Shown piece by piece: positions 7,685-15,600 of a stretch of 64,000 nucleotides of DNA. A program made the position numbers and the translations under genes. Each line of letters opens with the position of its first letter. The first letter of the stretch is position 1. Source of the DNA: Kribbella sp. NBC_01245. GTDB lineage: Bacteria > Actinomycetota > Actinomycetes > Propionibacteriales > Kribbellaceae. The DNA lies in assembly GCF_036226525.1 (NCBI RefSeq), contig NZ_CP108487.1:4464001-4528000 (forward strand), written 5' to 3'. The notes under the pieces are model-generated. The model was given only the letters and a program-made list of their open reading frames with translations, did no database searches and had not been told where the DNA came from.

Positions 7685-8332
7685 ATCTGGGGATAACCCT
7701 CCCGCGAAGTGCCTTGTTATGTCGCGCGTGTGCAAACACAACAAGGCACCCCGCGGGAGGGTTTTGCACAAACTGGCCCGAACGTGTGCGGCTCACCCCT
7801 AAACGCCCTGGGCTCGCCGTCCACAAGCGACGCACTTCGCGTCCGACCGTGGCGAGGGGTTTCCACAGGTGGCGCATCTCGCGTCCGACTGTGCGGGGTT
7901 GGCTGTGGATATTGCTGCCACGGTCGGACGCGGAATGCGGACGCACGCGCCGATCTGGGGATAACTCTGCCGCGAGGTGCCTTGTTGCGTCGCGCGTGTG
8001 CAAACACAGCAAGGCACCTCGCGGGAGGGTTTTGCACAAACTGGCACGGACGTGTGCGGCTCACCCCTAAACGCCCCGGGCTCGCCGTCCACAGCCACCG
8101 CACTTCGCGTCCGACCATGGCCGGTGTTTCCACAGGCGAACACGTACCTCACGTCTGACCGCGACCCGGGTTACCACGGGTGGCGCAGCTCGCGTCCGAG
8201 CGTGCGGGGCTGGCTGTGGATATTGCTGCCACGGTCGGACGCGGAATGCGGACGCACGCGCCGATCTGGGGATAACTCTGCCGCGAGCTGCCTTGTTACG
8301 TCGCGCGTGTGCAAACACAAGGAGGCACCTAG
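7685..8332. repeat. Three tandem palindromic elements (third one split by transposon)
   Basis: Three hairpins have 24-base arms and 21-base loops: 7695-7718/7740-7763, 7963-7986/8008-8031 and 8274-8297 paired with the sequence split at 8329. They are 268 and 311 bp apart. Arms carry AAGTGCCTTGTT-like tips, and each loop contains GTCGCGCGTGTGCAAACAC. Each hairpin is followed by TTTTGCACAAACTGGC and a ~60-bp tail, then by units containing CGCGTCCGACCGTGG. Inverted versions of those units (CGGTCGGACGCG) precede the second and third hairpins. No credible gene lies in 7650-8332. Confidence 0.85.
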
Positions 8333-8367
8333 TACTACAGCCGTAGATCGTGATCCCGTTCCTGTCG
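8333..8367 (+). repeat. Left terminal inverted repeat of the transposon
   Basis: Begins TACTACAGCCGTAGATCGTG and continues for 15 more bases; it matches the right end at 11165-11199 with one mismatch. The transposase stop codon (8335-8337) lies within it. Confidence 0.9.
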
Positions 8368-9796
8368 CGCTTGGTAGTGGCAGCGTCTGGCTCGGTGTTG
8401 GTGGCGTCGGCGGAATCGGCTCCATCGGGCGATGTGCAGCTGGTCGTGGATGGGGCGGGTGAGTGCTGCGCGGAGGTGCCGGATCTCGTTGCATGTAAGG
8501 GGAATCATCGCTGTTTGGTGTTGGGTGTCGCTGTGTGTGGTGCTGGCGGTGTGGGTGGTGGTTGGCTGTCGGGCTCGTGCGGCGGTGACGGCGAGGAAGG
8601 CGTGGGCGAGCATGGCGAGGGTGGTCCAGCGGTGCCAGGAGGTCCAGGTGCGCGTCCAGGCCGGCGCAGCCCTTGCCGGCTTGGAAGTTCTCCTCGACCC
8701 GCCAGCGGGTCCCGGCCACCCGCACCAGTGTTGCGAGCGGAACGGCGGTGGTGGCGTGGCAGAGGAAGTAGGCCAGCTCACCGGTGTGCAGGTTGCGCCG
8801 CAATAGCAACCAGCGGTGATGGGTCGGCTCGCCGTCGCTGATGCTGGTGAAGGCCCAAGCGTAGAGCCGTTCGCCTTTGCTGCCGCGGCCCGCGGACAGG
8901 ATCTGCCAGCCGTTGCGTGGGATCTGTTCGACGAACCTGTCGGCGCGTAGCTTGCCTGGCGGCGTGGGGATCTGGGTGTCGCAGGAGACGGCCATGACGT
9001 AGTTCAGGCCACGTACTTCCAGTGCGTGCCGAAGCTCGGGGTTGTCGCCGTATGCCTCGTCTGCGGCGATCCAGCCCACGCCGGCGCCGGCGGCCAGTAC
9101 CCGTTCGGTCATTCGCAGCGCCAGTTGAGGCTTGGTCGCAAACTCCGCATCAGCCGGAACCCCTGCCGCCGCACGCCGAGCCACAGCCGATGTCTAGCGC
9201 TGCGGCAGATACAACTCGACATCGACGAACGCATGCCCGGCCGGAGTGGCCAGCGTGGCAAACACCGCGATCTGGCAGTTCTCGATCCGCCCGCAGGTGC
9301 CGGAGTACTGCCGTTGCACGCCCACGGTGCGCCGGCCCTTCTTGGCGTCACCGGTCTCGTCGAACACCAGCGTCACCAGATCCGGCTCCAGCCCACCAGC
9401 CAGATTCTCCACCGCGTAGGCGGCAACCTCCGCCCGGACCGTCTCGTGATCCCAGCTCGCCCGACCCAGCAGATGCTGTATCCGGTCGGGGGAGCCATGG
9501 CCGGCATGCTCGGCCAGGCTCCAGCAGTTCTTGCGCGGCAGGTCTGCCAGCAGACCGTCGACAACGTCCCTGGCCGTCCGGCGAGTCTCGACCCGCGCGA
9601 AACACCCCCCAACCCCCTGCATCAGCGCGCCCAGTCCCCGTTCCCAGATCGCAGCCTCCACGCTAAGCGCAGCGGCCACCGCCGAATCTTCAGTTGTTCT
9701 CACAAGCACCGCATGATCAAGCGGTGGCCGCCTCGCGTCACACAGCCACGCCGCCCCCCCAGATCCCTTACCAGGAAAGCGAATCAGCCTAGGCAA
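8335..9796 (-). pseudogene. IS701-family transposase, broken by nonsense and frameshift
   Basis: Three pieces together give an IS701-type DDE transposase. The N-terminal part (9197-9796) holds LVFDETGDAKKG (first Asp). The middle part holds IAADEAYGDNPE (second Asp) and RWRVEENFQAGKG (Glu). Between them, at 9194-9196, an in-frame TAG follows ELYLPQR, where relatives have a Trp, so one TGG-to-TAG change explains it. Near 8650 the frame shifts after GLDAH and continues as TWTSWHRWTTLAMLAHAFL in another frame to the stop at 8335. The start is uncertain; a TTG at 9796 is the most upstream option. Confidence 0.85.
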
Positions 9797-9818
9797 CGAT
9801 CCACAGCTGTGGTACTAG
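9796..9818 (-). repeat. Decayed internal IS end
   Basis: ACGATCCACAGCTGTGGTAC followed by TAG matches the transposon terminal repeat at about 19 of 23 positions and ends in CTAG. It sits just before the transposase start, where the right end of a plain IS701 element would be. Confidence 0.65.
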
Positions 9819-9903
9819 GCGGCCCAGGCGCATTGCATGGGCCAGGCAATTCCCAGAAGCCGTGCTTGTGCCCATTGTCACGACGCTCGCTCACACGAAG
9901 CCG

Positions 9904-10509
9904 TCATCCCGCCGCCGCGCCGACCATCGCCTCCATGAGATCGGCAGCCTCTTCGCTCGTGAGCGATCCCTCCCGGACGAGCGAGTGCCATGTCACGAAC
10001 GAGATCGCGTGGCCGACGGCTGCCGCCGTGCGCACGCGCACACGACCTCGCTCGCGGCGTCCCGTCATCAGTGAACGAGCGACGCGGCGGAAGTATCCGA
10101 AGAACGCCTCGCGGGCCGCCGGCGGGACAGCATCGATATCGCGGATACCTGCCGAGAGCATCGCCTCCGTTTCCTCGTACCACCGATACAGTTCGCGCAC
10201 CGCAAGGCGAAAGCGCTCCTTGGGTGAGGCGATGCCGGCCCACGACGTCGGGTCGGGCATGGGATGCCGCTCGTAGTAGTGGGCGTTGCACGCCTCGAAG
10301 AGCGCCTGGAGCTCGGGGAAATGGTTGTACACCGTGGCACGCTGCACGCCCGCGCGCTCGGCGATGGCCTTGATGGTCGTCTTCGCGGGGCCGAGCGTTT
10401 CGTGGAGCTCGACCGTCGCTTCAATGATTCGTTGTCGGGTCTCGGCTTCGGTGAGCGCACGCTTCGTCTTCCGGTATGAGCGTGGCGACGCGATGTTCGC
10501 TGAACACAT
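9904..10509 (-). CDS. TetR-family regulator (transposon cargo)
   Basis: A 201-residue TetR protein. The N-terminal helix-turn-helix spans RQRIIEATVELHETLG to AERAGVQRATVYNHFPELQA (residues ~25-70). The C-terminal ligand domain is all helical. It is divergent from the cupin gene, with a 74-bp shared control region, so it probably represses the cupin gene and itself. It lies between the inner and outer right ends of the IS701 element, so it would move with it. Confidence 0.85.
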   Translation of the reverse strand: MCSANIASPRSYRKTKRALTEAETRQRIIEATVELHETLGPAKTTIKAIAERAGVQRATVYNHFPELQALFEACNAHYYERHPMPDPTSWAGIASPKERFRLAVRELYRWYEETEAMLSAGIRDIDAVPPAAREAFFGYFRRVARSLMTGRRERGRVRVRTAAAVGHAISFVTWHSLVREGSLTSEEAADLMEAMVGAAAG

Positions 10510-10583
10510 ATGTTAGCCAATCTTGACAGGGCGCCTTGCTGCTGCTTCATTATACAGAGGTGTCATCCAAATGGAGGTGCGGC
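10510..10583. promoter_or_regulatory. Face-to-face promoters of the TetR/cupin pair
   Basis: On the minus strand a perfect TATAAT box is at 10549-10554, 40 bp before the TetR start. On the plus strand TTGACA (10523-10528) faces the cupin gene, with CATTAT 19 bases further on. The boxes overlap, so one TetR dimer bound here could control both directions. I do not see a clean long palindrome. Confidence 0.5.
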
Positions 10584-11105
10584 ATGAGTGCAGGGACTGA
10601 AGCGGCCACGACCGTGAAGGTTGTCCAGCCCGGTGAAGGTCGGCGCGGCGGATTGATGCCCGGCGTCGGGGTGATCTTCAAGATCGACGGTGCCGACTCC
10701 GGTGGCGCCCTCGCCGTCGTCGAACACCCCTTCGAGGTCGGCGGACTCGTCCCGCCCCACGTCCACCACCGCGAGGATGAGATCTCCATCGTGCTCGAGG
10801 GCGAGATCGGCTTCCGGTCCGAGGACAAGGAGATCGTGCTCGGTCCGGGCGGATACATCGTGAAGCCGCGTGGCGAGGTCCACGCGATGTGGAACGCCGG
10901 GCCGACGCCGGCGCGCATGATCGAGATCATCTCGCCTGCCGGACTCGAAGAGCTCTTCCGGACGGTCGTCGACCTGACCGAGCGCGGCGAAGCAGAGATG
11001 TCGAAGATCGTCGAGCTCGCGACCCGCTACGAAGTCCCAATCGCGGAACCCGAATGGTTCGTGGACGTCATCGAGCGCTACCAGCTCTCCATGCCGACGC
11101 CTTAG
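10584..11105 (+). CDS. Cupin-domain protein (transposon cargo)
   Basis: A 173-residue single-cupin protein. Motif 1 is PPHVHHREDEISIVLEGEIG near residues 50-70, with the HxH...E metal ligands, and motif 2 is PRGEVHAMWNAGPTP near 97-112 with the last His. GGAGGT lies 6 bases before the ATG at 10584. The reaction is unknown; quercetinase-like and sugar-binding cupins look alike at this level. It is the putative target of the neighbouring TetR protein. Confidence 0.8.
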   Translation: MSAGTEAATTVKVVQPGEGRRGGLMPGVGVIFKIDGADSGGALAVVEHPFEVGGLVPPHVHHREDEISIVLEGEIGFRSEDKEIVLGPGGYIVKPRGEVHAMWNAGPTPARMIEIISPAGLEELFRTVVDLTERGEAEMSKIVELATRYEVPIAEPEWFVDVIERYQLSMPTP

Positions 11106-11164
11106 TCCGGGCCGCCTGGATGTAAGCCAGGCGGCCTCCACCCGTTCGCGATGGACTACCTGCT

Positions 11165-11199
11165 CGACAGGAACGCGATCACGATCTACGGCTGTAGTA
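11165..11199 (-). repeat. Right terminal inverted repeat of the transposon
   Basis: Complement of the left end, one mismatch in 35 bases, followed by the CTAG target duplicate at 11200-11203. Confidence 0.9.
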
Positions 11200-11203
11200 C
11201 TAG

Positions 11204-11338
11204 CGGGAGGGTTTTCCACAAAACCGCCCGCGCGTGTGCGGTTCGGGCTTTGGTGGCGTGGGCTCTGTGTCCACAGGCGGGCCCACGCCACCGCATTTCG
11301 CGTCCGACCGTGCTGGGTCAGAGGTGACCACTCGCGGA
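11204..11338. repeat. Right half of the split palindromic element
   Basis: CGGGAGGGTTTTCCACAAAA continues the right arm and tail interrupted at 8329. A CGCGTCCGACCG unit (11300-11310) follows, then one copy (11315-11338) of the GGTCAGA-GTGACCACTCGCGG repeat seen at 2083-2170. The remaining bases to 11458 hold only a GGCGCGGCGG-rich low-complexity run. Confidence 0.75.
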
Positions 11339-11458
11339 TGGAAGAAGCGGTATTGGTGGGGCTTTCGAGGGGCCGAAAGCGGTCTGCCGCGTTCGCCGCG
11401 GCGTCGGGCGGGTTAGGCGCGGCGGTCGCCGGGTAGGCGCGGCGGTTAGGTGCGGCGG

Positions 11459-12580
11459 TTAGGTGCGGCGGGGTGGGGTGGTTTTGCGGGGGCGGGGGGT
11501 GGGTTTGCGGGAGGGGAGGGTGCTTTCGCGGATTATTAGCGTGGGGGCGATTAGTTGGTTGGCTACCTCGGTGGCGCCGTTCATTAGTTCGGCTAGGAGG
11601 GCGAAGGTGTGGCGGCCGGTGGCGGCGAAGTCTTGGCGAATGGTGGTTAGTGGGGGGCTGAAGAACTCGGCTTCGGGGACGTCGTCGAAGCCGACTACGT
11701 GGACGTCGGCGGGGACTTTGATGCCGGCTTCGGCGAAGGCGCGGAGCAGGCCGAGGGCCATTTGGTCGTTCGCGACGAATACGGCGCCGAGGTCCGCTTC
11801 CTTCGCGAGGGACTTGCCCGCCTCGTAGCCGGACCGCGGGCTCCAGTCGCCTCGGGTTACCCGCGGCGGACGTACGCCGTGCTGCTTGAGGGTCTCGCGC
11901 CAGCCGCGCTCGCGCTCGCCGGCCTCGAGCCAGTCGGACGGCCCGGCGACGTGCCAGACCGTTTTGTGACCGAGTGACAGCAGGTGCTCCGTCGCCAGGC
12001 GGGCGCCGTCGAACTGGTCGGTCGCGACCACCGGCACCGGGGCGTCCACACCGCTGACGGCGACCAGTGGGATGTCGTTCGGGGCGTACTTCAGCGCCTT
12101 CGTCGTCGCGACATGGGGCGCGATGACGACGATGCCTTCCACCGCTTGGCGTTTGAGGGTTTCGATGGCTTCCGCGATCGTGCCGCCGTCGTGCGCGCCG
12201 ACGCTGGCCACGCTGATCGCGAACCCGGCCTCGCGGGCGGCCCGCTCGATGCCGTACAGGGTGCTGGCGGGTCCGTACAGCGTGGAGTCGAGCGTCACCA
12301 CACCCAGCGTCGCCGTACGGCCAGTGGCGAGGGCCCGGGCGGCGGCGTTCGGCCGGTATCCCAGCTCCTCGATCGCGGCCTGGACTCGCGCCTGCGTCGC
12401 CGGCCGGACGATGCCCGTGCCGTTGATGACGCGGGACACCGTCATATGCGATACGCCTGCCGCGGCAGCGACGTCGGACAGGCTTGGATGCCGCCTCGAG
12501 GCAGTGGTCGCAGTAGCGGTGGTCGCCTCGGACAGAGACTTGGCTTCGGACCTAGCGGACACGTCCACGTCTCCCATCAT
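11459..12580 (-). CDS. LacI-family transcriptional regulator, probable arabinan regulon repressor
   Basis: A 373-residue LacI protein. The DNA-binding domain is LSDVAAAAGVSHMTVSRVIN at residues ~34-53, followed by hinge-helix residues RALATGR. The sugar-binding core shows TLGVVTLDSTLYG, FVANDQMALGLLRAF and VHVVGFDDVPEAEFF. Both ends are extended: a Ser/Thr/Ala-rich leader of about 30 residues and a basic, Pro-rich tail. It adjoins the GH43 gene, and the operator core GTTAGCGCTAAC stands before GH43, GH51 and the importer. I find no such operator before its own gene. The ligand is inferred to be arabinose or an arabino-oligosaccharide. Confidence 0.88.
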   Translation of the reverse strand: MMGDVDVSARSEAKSLSEATTATATTASRRHPSLSDVAAAAGVSHMTVSRVINGTGIVRPATQARVQAAIEELGYRPNAAARALATGRTATLGVVTLDSTLYGPASTLYGIERAAREAGFAISVASVGAHDGGTIAEAIETLKRQAVEGIVVIAPHVATTKALKYAPNDIPLVAVSGVDAPVPVVATDQFDGARLATEHLLSLGHKTVWHVAGPSDWLEAGERERGWRETLKQHGVRPPRVTRGDWSPRSGYEAGKSLAKEADLGAVFVANDQMALGLLRAFAEAGIKVPADVHVVGFDDVPEAEFFSPPLTTIRQDFAATGRHTFALLAELMNGATEVANQLIAPTLIIRESTLPSRKPTPRPRKTTPPRRT

Positions 12581-12650
12581 GTAGTCGTGCTGAATTCTGC
12601 CATCCGCTTGTTACAGCAGATCGCTCAGTGCCACCCCAGGCGTGTCTACC

Positions 12651-15600
12651 TCAGCCGGTCACCACAGCAGTCGCCGCCGACCGGGCGACCCCAGGCGCCG
12701 CGCCGGTACGCCACGCGGTCACCCGCACTGCCACCCGATGACCGACGTCCGACCGCGTAAGCCGGTACTGCCGACCCGTAGCACCCAACACAGGCAACCC
12801 ATCCCGAAGCCATTGGTACTCGAACCTCAACCCGGTCTGGTCCCACGAGCCGGGAGAACCCGCAAGCGTGTACCCCTCCACGGCCTTACCCAGCACCTGC
12901 GGCAGCACCTTCACGATCTTCGGAGCCGGAGCGAGCGGAACCCTCGGTGAGACGCTACTAAGAGTCGGCACCACCTTCCGGATCATCCCGTCCGCGTTGA
13001 AGAACAGCCGGTCGATCGTGGTCTCGCGATGAGTCCCGTTACCCCCAGGCATCCCGAACCGGTGATACGCGATGTACCAGTCATCAGTCCCCGGCACCTG
13101 GACGATCGAGTGGTGCCCAGTCCCGAGAATGCCCTGCGCGGGATCCTTCTCCAGTACGACGCCGCGATAAGTCCACGGCCCGTCAACATTCGAAGACGTG
13201 GCGTATCCAACCCGATAGTCAGGCGAACCGGTGTCGTCGATCGAGTACGTCAAGTGGTACATCCCATTGCGGTAGTTGACGAACGTCCCCTCACGGAAGT
13301 CGTTCAACCCGCTGATCCGCTTAAGCGTCTCCGGCTTGATGGACACCATGTCGTCGCCCAGTTCGGCGTACACCGGCGACCCATTGCCCCAGAACAGGTA
13401 CCACTTACCCGTCACCGGATCCTCAAAGGCGGCCGGGTCAATCGCCTGCCCAGACGTCACCGCCTCGTTGTTGAGGATCATCGCGGTCGGCTGCGCCGTG
13501 AACGGGCCCTCCGGGCTGTTCGCCACCGCGACGCCGATCGTCTTGCGGTTGTACGTCGGGTTGTGACCGGAGAAGTAGAAGTAGTACTTCCCGTCGCGCT
13601 CGATGATCGTCGGCGCCCACGCGTTCCCGCTCGCCCACGGCACGTTGCCGTTCGCGCCGTCGAGGGTCAGGAACGGCTGCGCCGATCGCGTCCAGTCGAC
13701 CAGGTTCTTCGACTTCCACACGTAGAAGTCCTTGCCGCCCCACCCGGCAAAGCCGTCGGTGGTCACGTAGAGGTAGTACGTATCGCCAAAGCGCGCGATG
13801 TTCGGATCCGCGTAGTAACCCGGCAGCACGGGCGAGCGCATCGCGACGGCCTTGACCGTCCACGCACGCGTGGCGCCGTCCTTGGTGGTGACAGTGAACG
13901 TCTTAGGCGTCGACAGGTCGACGGGACCCGCAGGCGAGATCGTCGACGTCGACACGACCCGCAAGGTCGGCTCCAACGCGGTCAGGTCAGTACCGGGAAC
14001 CACCGGCAGCGTCACGGTCGACGAGGCGTCGTCGATGATCGCCGGCACCTTGAGGCTGTCCAGCCCAACCCCAATGATCGCGGAAGGGTCGGCCGCCAAT
14101 TCGGTGACCTCGTCGGCCGACAAGGCCCGGTTGTAAATGCGGAAGTCGCGCACTTTGCCCTTGAGGTATTTGTCGGAGGTGTAAACCGAACGCCCGATGT
14201 AGTTGGCCGTCGTCCGACCGCCGCCGATATCACCGGGAGAAATGGTGACGCCCGTCTTCTGCCCGACCTGAACCCCATCGAGGTAAATCGTCGCTGTCCC
14301 ATCACCACCGAGCGTGTAAGTGAGCGTCTTCCAAACCCCACGCGGTACGGCGTTGGACGACGAAGCGGTCTGCTCGGTCGACCAGTTGCCCGTGGCAATA
14401 GAAGTCCGATAGGCGTTACCAGTCGTGAAGAGATAGCCATTCCCGATATCGCCCGCGGTATTGCCAAGCCCCCAGATGAAGTACGGCGTTGCCTGGCCCG
14501 CGTCGATCCACACGTCGGTCGAGACGGTGATGGCGTCGAGCCCGGTCATCATGTTGTCGGGCAATTTCACGTGACCACTGGTGCCGCCAAGGCTGAGTGA
14601 TCCGTCGACCCAAGTGGCATCGCCCGACACAGTCCCGTCGTACCCGTGCCCGGTCAGGTCGGTCGCCGTACCGCCACTGCTCTGGTTCAAGGGGTAATGC
14701 GCGACCAGTCCGTTCTCGTCGGCCACGACCGGGTCGGGAAGGACCAGGCCGGTCCGCAGCAGGTCGAGCTCGGCCTGGGTGACGGGAAGTACGGTGCCGT
14801 GGCGCGGGCTGGCCGGCAGCGAGTACGTCGACGGCACCTTCCAGTCGGGCGCCTCGAGGTTGTTCGTGCCGAGCGGGATGTACCCGCGGCCGCCGTACTC
14901 GTCGACAAAGAGGTAGTAGTTGGAACCGGACGTGTCACCCGGGTTGGCCTTGAAGACGGTCGGACCCTCGACGGCTGACGTACCGGCGTCCCGGCCGATG
15001 CACGAGTCCTGCATTGCCCACGCGGGATTGCCCGGCAGGTCGACCGCGGTCAGCGACGACGACTTCTCCTGGATGATGTCCGAGCAGCCGGTACCGCCAC
15101 CACCCTCGTCCTTGGTGAAGCGGTAGTACGTGCCGCTCTCCTTGATCACCGTCGAGTCGATGCGGGACTCGCCACGGTCCTGCCAGATCTTCGGCGCGCT
15201 AAAGGTCTTGAAGTCGCGAGTCGTCGCGTAAAGCATCCGGTTGTACGTCGATCCGGTGTGCCCGGGATCGCTATCGGCGTAGAGCTTCGACGCCCAGAAC
15301 ACGACGTACGACTGAAGATCCTCGTCCCAGTAGGCCTCTGGCGCCCAGGTGTTGCCGGCGGTCGGCGGTGAGACCAGCACGTGCCGCTGCTCCGACCAGT
15401 TCACGAGGTCGGTGGATTCCCAGACCTCGAGGTAGCGGCTGCCTTGGCGCTGTGCCGCATCCCAGTCGCCGTTGCGGCCGATGGAGAGGTCGGTCGCGAT
15501 CAGGAAGAACCGATCGCCCTCGGGAGAACGGATCAGGAACGGGTCACGCAGGCCGAGAGTGCCCTTGGTCGACTCCAGCGTCGGCTGCCCGCCGTTGAGC

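Larger units (their letters stand above)
8333..11199. mobile_element. IS701-family transposon with TetR/cupin cargo
   Basis: The element is 2867 bp. It is bounded by 35-bp terminal inverted repeats (34 of 35 identical) and by CTAG on both sides (8329-8332 and 11200-11203), the 4-bp target duplication expected of the IS701 family. Joining the flanks restores a third copy of the host palindromic element. Inside are a broken transposase, a decayed inner copy of the IS end at 9796-9818, a TetR gene and a cupin gene. The inner end marks a basic IS of about 1.5 kb; the outer unit has gained 1.4 kb of cargo. Confidence 0.85.

Noticed and set aside
8171..9184. A complete transposase of 337 residues
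   Set aside because: The last ~150 residues are out of frame and reach into the host repeat; only the middle part is transposase.
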